Made by a program: the position numbers and the translations under genes
Shown here: in pieces, positions 49,919 to 61,117 of the stretch
Numbering within the stretch: the first letter of the stretch is position 1
Layout of the letters: the number at the start of each line of letters is the position of its first letter
DNA from: Styela clava
Taxonomy: Eukaryota; Chordata; Ascidiacea; Stolidobranchia; Styelidae
DNA: 64,000 bases
NCBI RefSeq assembly: GCF_964204865.1
Contig: NC_135262.1
Span: forward strand, 9,486,001 to 9,550,000
Direction of reading: 5' to 3'
Notes under the pieces: generated by a model
Databases searched by the model: none
Told to the model about the DNA's origin: nothing
Seen by the model: the letters and a program-made list of their open reading frames with translations, nothing else

Positions 49919-52900
49919 ATGATACCTTCTGTCAAGTTCCTTGTAGTTTTTTGGGCTTTGTCACAAGCAACGGGACAACGCGAACAAAGCGTCCCTTTTC
50001 ATACATCCAAAGATTCATGCAATGTCATCAATGTTCAATGTGGAAAAAGTCAGTTTGATGAAACAAGTAATGAAGAAAGTCAATCACGTGGCCCGCAAGG
50101 CCCGCCAGGTAAACTTGGTCCCAGAGGTCCCCATGGCTCAGGAGGAGACAAGGGTCAAAAAGTGAGCATTAATTAAATTGAAGAAAATGATATGCTGAGA
50201 CATTTATTGAATATTTATCGCGCCACGTTCTTTGCTCTTCCAAAACTTGATTTTAACAATCCGTGTAAGAGTGTAAAAATTAGGGTAACAATATTCATTA
50301 CGTAAGTTTTTTAGCTGATAGCTATACTAGTGTTTTTGACACAGGTGCGTACTATTCGAGATTTTTTTCAACAATTTTAAATATGTATCAAACCTGAAGT
50401 ATATTGACATGCATGAAATACTCTATTTATACTTTCATTTTTTCGATTGATTAGAAATTTGTTATGGGTTTGTGATGACATTTTTTGTATTGCTTTATAT
50501 TATATGCCATACTTACACATTGATGCTTAAAACAGTAATAATATAGCAGCAAACATGCATTCCATTCAAAATGCTTCCATGAAAAGAAAGTATAGTTAAA
50601 AAAGCAAACTGGTCCCCGCTCGACATTAATATTTTACACTGTTTCAAGTCACGAAAATTTGGTAGTACATTTTTTCATAAACAAAATTTCATACTTTCAC
50701 AAAGTTCATATCCAAAAAATTTTTGTAATCCACTAGCGTTGTTAATTTTAAATTCATGTCATTTGATCAAATACTATCATGGACTTACATTAAAGGGCGA
50801 GGTTGGAATGAAAGGCGAGCCAGCACCTGATGTGAGATCCAGCTTCATTACCGATTTAATGTTTGAAATTCTTCGTAAGTATTTGAATTTTCATCCATAT
50901 AAATTTGAATAAATCTTGAGCAACGGTGCCCATTTGAAATTAAACAGCTAACTTAAAGAAAGAAAAAACTTACAAATCAAAAAAAACGTTGACTTACTCA
51001 AGTGCCTTGGTAAACCTTTTAATCATAGTATAAGCAATTGGCCAGGATTTATTTAGATGAACAACATACAGAACAGTGAAACAATTTGCAAATGAGAAAG
51101 AGGTGGTTGTTGAAACGATAATATTAAATAAAAACATATAAATCGACGTAGATGCCAGACTCTAATTGTTCATCTAAGTTATATTTTGGTGAAGGTGTGA
51201 CGAGTTGTCGACAATTGGAAACGGAATTTGGTATCACACAATCTGGATTTTACGTTATGAAATCACCGGAATCCACACAAGCAATGCATATGTATTGCGA
51301 CTTCCATGTATATGAAGGTTGGCAATAGTTTATAACTTGTCCTAGAAGAATGCATACGAATATTAATTCCTATTCAAATAAACTATAGCAGTATCTTTAT
51401 TTTACTCCAACAGACTAAAAAAATAATAAGCAAATTTATTGTTTCCAAAATGTTTCCTTCGCGATAACCCTGAGTATCTCATTGTTTGAAGTATTTCGCA
51501 TATCGCAATTCAAAAAAAAACACACCTACATCTTTCGCATTCTCTCATCGAAGCATTGGGTGTGTTCAGGCAATGCTAAGTACTTATATGTTATATTCCC
51601 ATGGACCGGTGCTCAACGTTTATCAAATACTATCAATATCACAGGTATCACCACTTGCCATCATCTAAGATTGAAATACAAGGTAATAATGTCGGGAATT
51701 TATAAAATAAGGAAAAACAGCGGAAGCAATGTATTGGACCTATATTGCAACCTATCGTCGCCAAGAGGTTGGTTGAAACTATGATTTACCCATCCGCTTT
51801 ATAACATTGAATATGTTTTATAGTCATCGATTCACATTTTTAGTCTCGGTTCACAAAAAGCATTAAATGCTAGTATTATCTCCTAGTGTAGCAAAACATT
51901 CTGATTCCATAAGTATTAATGATACAATACTAAATTGAACAACAATAAAAGCGACTTTATTATTTTTAGCTACAACTAAAGTCTGGCATAATATGATGGA
52001 AGAGAATTTTATTACTGAGAAGTGCGAGGAAAAAAACTGTTATAAAACAAAACCCAGTTACTTCATAGCCGATCAGGAAATATTGGACATAGTTACCAGT
52101 TCAGAAGAGTGTAGACAGTATATAAAAGTAACTTTCTAAAGTATTGAATTTACTGCTAAATATTTCAATTTTTGAGTTGGAAGCTTTTTTTTTATTAAGT
52201 GTCACTACGCTAATTAAGTTTCACTACGCTAAGAGTTAAAATAGAAATAAAACATCCTAATTAGTATCACATCAAACGTATACGAGTCAGTAAAAACTCA
52301 TTGAGGAAGCAAACTTTGACTGCAATATTTGATATACTCCATCAACGTTTTGTTTAGCTGACCTACCAAACTTTTGTTCCGTTACAACAAGTCATATCTC
52401 TAAATTGTTTCATCTCTATATCGCATCACGCTATAATCAATAATATAAAGTTGATGATGAGACATAGGATTCAGAAATTCGGAAAATCTTGAAATATAAA
52501 AATAACAAACTATAGTGCATGTTTTGGTGAATAAAATTTATCATTATATTATTGTAGTTTAGATGTTTTGGTGTAGTTTTAACATTCGGGTCTTAGATTG
52601 CTCGCGTTGGAGAAGTCATGACATACTGGGGAGGATCGACATCAAGAAGAGCTGGGTATTGCGCTTGTGGAGAAATAAGTGAGAAATATTTATAGTCAAA
52701 TCAAAAATTGTATTTTTAGTATTTGAAGGTTTTTGAATTTAATCTGGTTCTATTATTTTTGTCATTCTCTAGTCTAGACAATTTGTTCGCTCTAACGATT
52801 TGTTTTATGGGTTTGAAACGTAGTTGGTAAACTTTTTTGTTGCCTTCGAACGACTTCACTTCTAATGAGTAAAAACAAAAATTTTCATAATTTGCTGTGA

Positions 52901-54033
52901 TTAGCGTTAGCCAAGAGACGGCATCGGCAACCTACGACACGCGGGCCTAACCCGGCCCGCGGAGTAAAATAATCCGGGCCGCGACGCTCCACTGAATTAT
53001 AGCGACAAAATGGCGGTTTTGATGATGGATTAATTTTATATTCCACGCTTGAGGAGTTGATTATATTTTTCACGTAACAGAATTTATTGTGAGACATGTG
53101 TAGATTAAATTATAATATACCCCAACTTATACTTAGTGATTATCTACTTGTTTGACGAGTCTACAATTTAATTGTAATTAGACAAATGGCAACACGCAGA
53201 AAAGTTAATGCTGAGTGCAGAGGGTGCAATGGCGCAGAAAATATTTGAGCTTCTTGACATGCAATGCAATGAGGAAACAAAATCCATATTGTATTCGAGA
53301 GATGTATCACTGCTTCATTTTTATAAAAAGTATCTTCTTGCGTGCGAACAATTATTTTCGAAAATGAACATCACAAAGAAAAGTCGGAAAAATCGTAATC
53401 GGTGAAAAAATTGTGATTCTTTTTTACCTTCCTAAAAAATGTGTGCCGCCCGCCAAGACTCCCACCCCTAGATTTTGGTTCGCGATCGACAAAGGGTTTC
53501 CGACCCCTGGCGTACGCGAAAGAACATGTCAATTGTTAGTTTTTCGCGTGCCGAACGGGCTACCGATAATTGTAATTAACACAGAAATAAAAATTGTTGG
53601 TTTGTCAGTGTGCGTCAAAAGTTTAATGGGCCAATTGTTTATATGCGGAAATTGATGAGGCCCTCACACTGCCCCTATGTTCATTTATGGCCCAGTAGTA
53701 GACTGGTTTAAAACATGGCGATTGATTGTGCGAAATGTCATTTTATAGAGTTGAAACACAATTTACTCAATATATTCTTTAATTAATATGAATGGAATAA
53801 TTTTGAATTTTCCAGTCTAATTTTAATTTATTTATTTAGACTCGTGTGAACCAAATCATTTAGGCAATCGAGGAAAATGCAACTGTGACAATAATCAATT
53901 GCTGCTTACCCAAGACGAAGGGTATTTGACTGATAAAACCAAACTACCAGTTCAGGAACTTCGATTTGGTGACATGGGGGGGACACCTGAAACTGCCAGT
54001 ATCAGTCTTGGAAAACTGGAATGTATGGGTTAA
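49919..54033 (+). CDS. Secreted collagen-like protein with Caspr-type fibrinogen-like domain
   Basis: Seven exons join in phase: 49919-50161, 50796-50874, 51195-51317, 51645-51767, 51970-52127, 52597-52678, 53840-54033 (1,002 nt, 333 residues with both middle exons). A signal peptide (1-20) and two Cys (34, 41) precede 11 uninterrupted Gly-X-Y triplets (58-90) spanning exons 1-2, long enough for a short trimeric helix. Exons 3 and 4 each encode a module like the N-terminal part of a fibrinogen-like domain (SCRQL...SGFYV...MYCDF and TTCHHL...SGIYKI...LYCNL). Exons 5-7 read KVWHNM, EECRQYI, YWGGSTSRRAGYCACG, NSCEPNH, KCNCDNN, GYLTDKTKLPVQELRFGD and SLGKLEC, which follows the fibrinogen-like region of contactin-associated proteins. 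A secreted, probably trimeric adhesion or recognition protein is inferred. Donors of exons 3 and 4 are weak (gttggc, gttggt). Confidence 0.75.
51195..51767 (+). repeat. Tandem duplicated exon pair, 123 nt each
   Basis: Exons 51195-51317 and 51645-51767 have equal length (123 nt), the same phase (1-1) and homologous products, with Cys, SG-Y and YC/LYC in register. Both donors are gttgg, and in both, read-through would give Gly-Trp and then a stop within a few codons. Either the protein has two modules or one exon is chosen. Confidence 0.75.
52912..53509. mobile_element. hAT transposon relic with transposase C-terminal fragment
   Basis: GC-rich ends (caagagacggcatcggcaac and gggtttccgacccctg) are flanked by gcgttagc (52904-52911) and gcgtacgc (53510-53517), which agree at 6 of 8 positions. 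It lies in intron 6 of the collagen-like gene. Inside, 53208-53402 on the plus strand reads a frame with ILYSRDVSLLHFY and CEQLFSKMNITK, which resembles the C-terminal dimerisation segment of hAT (ZBED-type) transposases. The remainder of the transposase is gone. This may be the closest relic here of the autonomous source of the small hAT elements in the window. Confidence 0.7.
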
Positions 54034-55171
54034 AAAAGAAACCTTACAAAATGACCTGTTTAATTTTAATCTTATGCTCATGCTAAATAGTTGCAAACAC
54101 TTCTTTTTAATTCTTCAATTTTGGGTGATTTAAACGGTTATAATACTATAGCTGTTATATAATACATAAACTACATTTTTAATAAGTAATTGTTTCATTA
54201 GAGTTGTTGATGATTGTACAATAGTCTACTCTGATTTTTTGTTAAATTGTTGTTAAGGAGACCGCTTTTTTTGAGAAGAGACTTTTTTTATTGCCCCTCA
54301 ATTAAATCAATAATCAATTGCCCGATTTTTGATTTTTAATAGTTGAAAGTGGATGAATGTCTATCAATTTAAATTTTTCAATTTCAAACTCCCAGGATAT
54401 ATTTAATACAAAACTTTGTTGTTCCATCTTAGTACATAGTAAAACCTTTCACAATACTAGAAAATTTTGTTTGTCTCGCCTGTTCTCCCAAATTTTCAGT
54501 ATATTCGGTCTCAGCTGAGGTCCCACTGTAGTATACCAACACCCAAACTTCGTGTTTATATATTTGAGAATTTCACTCTTGTTCAAAAATGTGATAGGAA
54601 GTCAACAATTGTACTATTACTGAAAAGCATGTGAATATCTATATATTCAGTTTTAAATCGTATCGTTGGCAAAAGTTTTCGAGCTCGACCAACTTAATGT
54701 TCTGCTCTGTCGTTCTATTATTTTAATTATATCTGATTAAACAGCATTGTTTTTCTATATCTCCAAGTTGGTTATATAGCCACATGCATGCATGTCATTG
54801 AGTTTTTTCTATTACTAATGAAATACACATCGCTTTATTGCACAATAATAATATTTATCAGTAAGTATGTATCATTGTAAAAAATATAAAATCATTATTG
54901 CTATCTGATAATCCAATATATGCTCCCATAACACGTTTTAAAACTGTGTTTTGTTGAAGATACGTTAGTGTAGTGAAGTCGATAGTAGTTAACTTAAGTT
55001 AGGTTTTCAAGCTTGTACTTGGGGGATCAGTCAGTGGCCCATAGATGCCATAAAAGAAATCCTAATTAGAACTTCCAATGAGTACGTATAACAGTGCAGG
55101 ACAGAATCTATTTACAACCAATTTCAAAGTTTCTCCTTCGAGTATGTTCAGTTTCAAGTTGAATGTTAACA
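54034..55171. other. Intergenic between convergent genes
   Basis: The collagen-like gene (plus) and the TMEM243-like gene (minus) converge here, so this should hold both 3' untranslated regions. No exon, RNA gene or transposon end was recognised. Confidence 0.4.
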
Positions 55172-57254
55172 TCAAGGGATAGTGTTGCTCTCCTTTGGGG
55201 AGTGATGAATGGGTTTGAAAGTATGAGGCTTTACATATAAGGTATGTGGATCAACAGCCACAGTGTGAGCAGGTATAGAGGAAGGCTCATGAAAGTATAC
55301 AAATAAAACAGAAATGATGCTTTGATATAAAAGAGCGCTGAAAACTACAATCATGAACCACCATTTTCCTTGTCCCTGTAAAATGAAGAAATGTTAGGTG
55401 TTTCAGCTCTGGAAAAGTAAACATCGTTGTCGTGTTACTATTAGAAAGCTAATATTGAGGTATGAAAACTGTTCTGATTAGTAAAGTGTAATTAAAATTT
55501 TATTCAAATTGGTTGAACACAAGCACAAATTTAACATAAATTTATCAGCTCTCATGGGAACTCATCATACCATAAGTTTAACGATTAAACGAACGAGGAG
55601 AACAAGAATTTCTAAAGTTTTTACTAATTTCAACTTTATGCAAACGAGTATACATACAGAAAAAATAGTGAATATTCCAATATTCAATGAAACGGGGACT
55701 AAAACAACGACTAAACAGAAATCACGTAAACACAATCTGTTCGACGGTTTTTATTTATTAAAGTGACTGAAAATATTGTAATTCACTGTAAAATGCTCAC
55801 CACTGTTTCTCTTTTATAAAACCAGGATAACAGAAGACATACGAAGATACTTACTAAAAAAAATTCAGGTAAAAACAAATTAGATGTCAAAAATTTTCGC
55901 GTGCAAATGTCACGTTTGATTAGGGTGACGAATAGAATGAATGAATTGATACGTCAGAGTCTAACGTACGTTTGCATTTAGAGCCCATCATTTTGGAAGT
56001 ATCAGGTAGGCAGTTGAATACATTCAGTAAGTCTCAGGATAGTTCTCTGTTACTATTGGAGAACGTTTATCCATAGGCAGCTATTCAAAAGGTAACACAT
56101 ACGTCAAGTTTTGGAGTCTAGCATGCACGCTCTAATATACAAACGAGAATATCGGCCAGAGACCGAAGACTTATCGATCGAAAGTTAGGGACTCCCCCAA
56201 AACATCGCTCTTACTCCATAGTGACACCTTGTGTCCCATCACTAATTAATTAATAACTCGCTAATTATACTACATAATTCATCCAAAAACAATAGGCTTC
56301 TGTTCCAACATATGATGAATGCACATGCAAAATCTAGAGCAGATTCAATTTCGTTTTCGGGAGATATCGCGTGCATCTAACAGACAGACAGACATACAGA
56401 TACCTATCAACATACTTACCGATCAAAATCGATAAGTAATAAGCTACTGCCTTCATTTAGTGCACTGTGTCGATTTCGCTACCAACAACATTAAATGGGG
56501 ATGTATGAATGAATCTTGTCATTAATAAGTTATATTTATTACGCACAATACCAATCTATGCATGATTGTTTACATGGCATATTTAATTATTAGATTATTA
56601 AAGTAACTTACTTGCAATATTGACAAGTAGATATAAGTCATGGTGAACTGATGATGACTTAATTCCCACGAGTACTATCGCAATAATTGCAACGATAAAA
56701 CTTATTGCACCGTAACCGCGCACAAGTTTACTCTGAAAAAATTAAATGAATAAAAAGTGATAGATTCACATGAAGGCTCTTAAACCTAATGACGTTACTA
56801 TTAAGTGGGGGCTCATGAAGTATGCGGACCAAGATGGCGGACATCGGAATGTAATATGTGTACTAGGTTAGGGTTAGGCCATAATTTTAGGTATAAATAC
56901 TACGAGAGGCTCTTGGTTCGTCTTCGAACTGATAATAGGACTAAAATAAGGAAAATTGGAAAAAAATTATCGCCTAACCCTAACCTGTTACCCATGTTAC
57001 GTTCCGATGTCCGCCATCTTGGTTCGCATTCTTCGGGAGCACCATTAAGTGTTCTCCAAATCAAGCTATGATTCCCCTTCCCATTTTATTAAATACTGTC
57101 GTTAAGAATTTCAAGAGGGCCTATATCTACTGTTTTCGGTCACAGAATATTCCCAACTGTTCAATGTTTCCTCCAAGTTAGGTAAGTAATTTCGTACGCT
57201 TACCTTAAGAGGACTGATTTCGTAGTAGATTGGTCCAGATGAATTATTCTCCAT
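55172..57254 (-). CDS. Small multi-pass membrane protein, TMEM243-like
   Basis: Four minus-strand exons join in phase: 57204-57254, 56612-56732, 55801-55853, 55172-55375 (429 nt, 142 residues). After a short polar N-terminus there are three hydrophobic spans: GYGAISFIVAIIAIVLVGI, then LYLLVNIAISIFVCLLL built across the exon 2/3 join, then FMIVVFSALLYQSIISVLFV. The spans are separated by a basic loop (WFYKRETVGQGKWW); the last span ends in YFHEP and a His/Pro-rich tail follows. Size, span order and the loop and YFH features resemble TMEM243 (MM-TRAG), a small protein of unknown biochemical role; the match is from memory and needs a search. Exon 3 is only 53 nt but restores the frame between exons 2 and 4, which supports it. 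Introns contain a Helentron-like repeat (56143) and a MITE (56808). Confidence 0.65.
56143..56439 (+). mobile_element. Helentron/DINE-1-like repeat, copy 5
   Basis: Starts acgagaatatcggccagaga, with acttatcgatc at 56169, and ends cttaccgatcaaaatcgataagt (56437). Located in intron 2 of the TMEM243-like gene, antisense to it. Confidence 0.72.
56808..57043. mobile_element. MITE with ~47-bp inverted repeats (236 bp), copy 2
   Basis: Same length and nearly the same sequence as the element at 26046, with a perfect but different 8-bp flanking duplication, attaagtg (56800-56807 and 57044-57051). It lies in intron 1 of the TMEM243-like gene. Confidence 0.92.
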
Positions 57255-59783
57255 TGCAACTCTGCCTTCTAAATTAAAATTTACCTGTAATATTGACGGT
57301 TTAAATCAACAGCAGCATAGCTTAGATGTATCATATACCCGTGGTCGCTCTTATGAATTGTTTGGATAGACACGCCTGGACGACTAGTTATACATCACAT
57401 GAGTGTGGCACAGAATAACATTGTGTAACCTCCACAATACGTCAGATAACTCGAATATGATTAACGTATTTAGTTCCATCTTGCAAAATGCGTGATCATG
57501 CATACGCACGAAATATCTAAATACTAGGTCGTTGAAGAATAATAAAGATTCTGAAAAATTCAACTAATTTTTGTACCAGGAGTTATTTTCGAAATAACAT
57601 TATTCATTTTATACCGGAGCTAAACAAAAGTCGCGAGTTGATTTGTGCTCGACGGTTGGTATGAGCCCTAAAATAACGCGAGTTTTAAGATACTGTATAA
57701 GAATATTTTTCTGTCACAGAAAATAATTTAGTTGGCCGAAATCTGTTAGCGGTTAAAATTCGACAATTACTCTAGAACAAAAAAAAAACGAAAGATAAGT
57801 TTTGTTCCTCAGAATGTCAGTTTAAAAGTTTGTATATAACATTCTTCTCATTCAATATAACTTAGGTATAGAATATTTCGACAAAAGTTTTTTTTCCAGA
57901 GAGAAATTTGTAGTATTCAATATGTGTCTCGAATATGGTGACTGCGTCTATATATTCAAGCTGTTCTCGTGTAGGCAAGATAAAGCCAATAATTCGAAAC
58001 AGTTGTCTGTGGATAAGGTAAGCAAGGCTATAAAATAAGTCAAAGTGGAAAAGCATGGCATAAAGAGTAACTCACGGATAGATGAATAACCTTAGTAAGC
58101 CATGATAAATTCGTGTGCCGAAATACTGTACCTGTAAATACTGTGCCTGTATTTTAAAAAATGAATTCGAGTTCATGAATTTGAATCGCTTTTATGCTTT
58201 GCTGAGTGTTACCAGGTTCTCAAATTCCCATTATATTTTAAAGATGATTGCTGGATACAATACGAATAAGAAAAGTATTTCTGAAATTTGCATAATATCC
58301 CATTTTCCGCCAGTATCGCATTATATTATTATATTGCAGTTTCCTAAAATTGCCAATTTAAGATCCGATTTTCTGAGTTCATTTTGCACCGTTCATTTTC
58401 AGAAAACTTTTTTTTAACCAACAGGCTTTAAAACTTCATTCGTAGCTTTTTAAAAGCGTATGCTCAAGTTCTGTATGACGAGATAACGCTAAAGGTTTAT
58501 TCTTCTTGATGTCATTTTACATGATATGCGACCTAATATCCAAGAATCTGTAAAGGTTTAGCAGATAAGGGCTTCTGTGTAGTGTAAAGGTTTATGCGTT
58601 AATTATAGATAATTAACTTTACTGTTCTTGTGGCATTTTCAAACAAAACAAAACCTCAACCATTATTATAGCTAAAATCGTTACTGAAAAAGTCACAATT
58701 ATATTTACGGAATTTGCAAAGTCAGCGCTTCACTTGACAATTCTCATGACGTCATGCCCTTATTATTACTGCAAATCAGCTTCAAAATGAAGGGAATGTA
58801 ATTATTTTCGAAGAGAATTGGCGCAACAAATCGTAAGTAAGCCAATATGCGTCGTTACAACGAAATTCGTGATGGATTTCAAGTTATATTCTTGTTCACA
58901 ATTTAAGCTTATATATCTGCTGGCCTGATGGGGCTGATAAGCTGGAGTGCGCATAAGCACGGAAGGATCGTTGTAAAGCAAGCTTTCGAGATAGAACTGG
59001 AAAGACGTTGCGGATATAGGAAGATGCATTTTCTACACAATTCCCATTTCCAAATTTTTCAAAGCAAGTTTGGGAATTGAATGACAGCATAAGAACGTCA
59101 AGTATAAAGAACACGCTATTTCTTTTTACTGTGTCTATCAAAATTAATCCAGTGGATCAGATTCAGAATGTTGAAACTAATTATACTATTTTCTTACTTT
59201 CAAAAATATTTACACTTACTTATTCATAAAATATTCGTAGAATGAACATAAAATCCTAGACCAGTTATATATGCTTCCTATTTCGATGTATGATGGCGAA
59301 TGTCTATATTTCCTAATTAAATACATGTTTAACCTTATTTTGTGAAGAGATATCGAGATGCGTATGATTTTACCAGTCATCGTACTGAAGCAAATTTTGT
59401 ATTGCATTTGAAAACGTCCAAACGACTGTGTGCTATCGTATTTCAATTCACCACCCCACGCTAGAAATCAGCTTGTCGCACTTCATATCGCAATTCTGAT
59501 GATATTTAATATCAAGTTTACACAAAAAATGTTTCGCAATAAAACTAATCTTTTTTATATGATGTTTGTTTCAATTATTGTCCAGATTAATTGATCTCGA
59601 GTCGCTTAGGTATATCATAGCTACGCAATTTTATTGATTGTGAGGCATACACAATAACTCTTCATTACGTGACGACGTACAACGTTTTTCACCTTCAAAT
59701 TATTGTACAAACGTTTTAATCAATTTCAAACGAGATATCGTTTGTATTGCATGAAGCAGGCATGTGTACGTTTTCGGATAAAT
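57255..59783. other. Intergenic between divergent genes
   Basis: The TMEM243-like gene (minus) and the BAAT gene (plus) diverge from here. Just above 57254 a 5' untranslated exon with a possible donor (ctgtaatatt... on the plus strand) may exist. Open frames at 57862, 58115, and overlapping minus-strand frames at 58802-59141, are not assigned to any family; the last has protein-like composition (contains YNDPSVLMRTPAYQPHQA) but no clear splice partners. Confidence 0.35.
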
Positions 59784-61094
59784 ATGGCTAAAATAATTGT
59801 CAAACCATACAATTCTTTGTATGATGATCCCAATTTGGTGATCAGAGTGGTGAATCTAGGGTTAAATGAGAAAATAACGATACAATCATGTCAGACGAGT
59901 GATAAAGGAAGAGAATTTCATGCTTATGCATATTACATAACTGACGACAATGGAAAAGTTGATGTTTCGGTCGATTCTTCGTTTGGAGGATATTACACCG
60001 GCGTGGAACCGTTGGGACTATTATGGGCAATGAGAATAGTTCCGGGACCAAAACAGAAATTTTCGTCTTTAGTTAAGCAAGATGCAACCACACCTGCTTT
60101 CATTATATATAAAGTGTATAGAGGTCACATTGACATTGATCAAATTGGAAGCATAAATACCAGAAAGTGTTTGATGGTGTCTTCTAAATTTGAAAGAAAA
60201 TTTGCGAATTCTAACATTCGTCGGTTCGTTGTAAAAGAAGGTGATCTCAGAGGTGTTATATTTGTTCCTGAACAAAAAGGTTCTTTTATGGGTGTTATAG
60301 ATTTAGGAGGAGTGAACGGTGGGATGGTAGAAATGCGCGCGGCACTACTTTCAAATTACGGATTTGTTGTACTGAGCCTAAGTCTCTTTGGCGCTTTCGA
60401 TCAGATAAAAAAAGTTTCTCACGTTGATTTGGCGTACATTGAAAGAGGGGTCAAATATCTTCTTTGCCACGAGAAAGTTTTTAAAGATGGGGTCGGGGTG
60501 TTGGGAGTTTCATTTGGAGGAAGCGCTGTATTGGCTGCAGCAACATTTGTCAAAGATATAAAGTGCGTTGTGAATATTAGTGGTCCTCTTTCTGCTTCTG
60601 GTTTTACAAATTTCAAATATGGTGAAAAAATATGGATGCCCACGGAAGAAAAGATTAATGGACATCCAGTGATTGACGGCATACAGCGTCCATCGTGCAT
60701 GATACAAACTCCACAATATCTAAAAATTCATAAGCACTTCCCAGAATTTCAAAAATCGGAGGCATCCATACTTTTTATATACGGCGAAGATGACAGATCA
60801 GTGAACTGGAAAGAACAGTCAGAACTTGCTATACAGCTAATGAAATCTTCAAACAAGACAAATTATGAAATAAAATCGTACCCCGGAACTGGCCATATGA
60901 TCTTTCCCCCATACGTACCCATGTTTTCTTTGGCGTATATCTTGCCAACGGCCAACTATCCCACCTACCTCGGTGGTACATCGAAAGATCATGCATATGG
61001 TCAGGCTAATGCATGGAAACACATTATCAGCTTTTTGAAAGAACATGGGAACAAAATGAGAGATAACAATTTCACTCTCGAATCACGTTTGTGA
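59784..61094 (+). CDS. BAAT/acyl-CoA thioesterase family enzyme, peroxisomal
   Basis: A single open frame of 436 residues from MAKIIVKPYN, the usual length of the family (bile acid-CoA:amino acid N-acyltransferase and type I acyl-CoA thioesterases such as ACOT4). The N-terminal domain has GGYYTGVEPLGLLWAM, the typical BAAT N-terminal signature. The alpha/beta-hydrolase domain has the nucleophile elbow GVSFGG (Ser243), the acid in YGEDDRSVNW (Asp336 or Asp337) and the histidine in PGTGHMIFPPY (His371). A Ser nucleophile favours thioester hydrolysis over amino-acid conjugation, which usually uses Cys. The last three residues, SRL, form a peroxisomal targeting signal (PTS1), so hydrolysis of acyl-CoA in peroxisomes is inferred. 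An upstream in-frame ATG at 59751 exists, but the 59784 ATG fits the family start. No intron interrupts the coding region. Confidence 0.92.
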   Translation: MAKIIVKPYNSLYDDPNLVIRVVNLGLNEKITIQSCQTSDKGREFHAYAYYITDDNGKVDVSVDSSFGGYYTGVEPLGLLWAMRIVPGPKQKFSSLVKQDATTPAFIIYKVYRGHIDIDQIGSINTRKCLMVSSKFERKFANSNIRRFVVKEGDLRGVIFVPEQKGSFMGVIDLGGVNGGMVEMRAALLSNYGFVVLSLSLFGAFDQIKKVSHVDLAYIERGVKYLLCHEKVFKDGVGVLGVSFGGSAVLAAATFVKDIKCVVNISGPLSASGFTNFKYGEKIWMPTEEKINGHPVIDGIQRPSCMIQTPQYLKIHKHFPEFQKSEASILFIYGEDDRSVNWKEQSELAIQLMKSSNKTNYEIKSYPGTGHMIFPPYVPMFSLAYILPTANYPTYLGGTSKDHAYGQANAWKHIISFLKEHGNKMRDNNFTLESRL

Positions 61095-61111
61095 GTTCTA
61101 AACACCGGAGT

Positions 61112-61117
61112 AATAAA
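61112..61117 (+). terminator. Candidate polyadenylation signal of the BAAT-family gene
   Basis: AATAAA only 18 bases after the stop codon, overlapping a second aataaat word; it would give a very short 3' untranslated region. Confidence 0.4.

Noticed and set aside
57862-59446. Several overlapping open frames upstream of the BAAT-family gene, including minus-strand 58802-59141
   Set aside because: Frames overlap each other, lack acceptor/donor pairs in consistent phase, and show no family motif.
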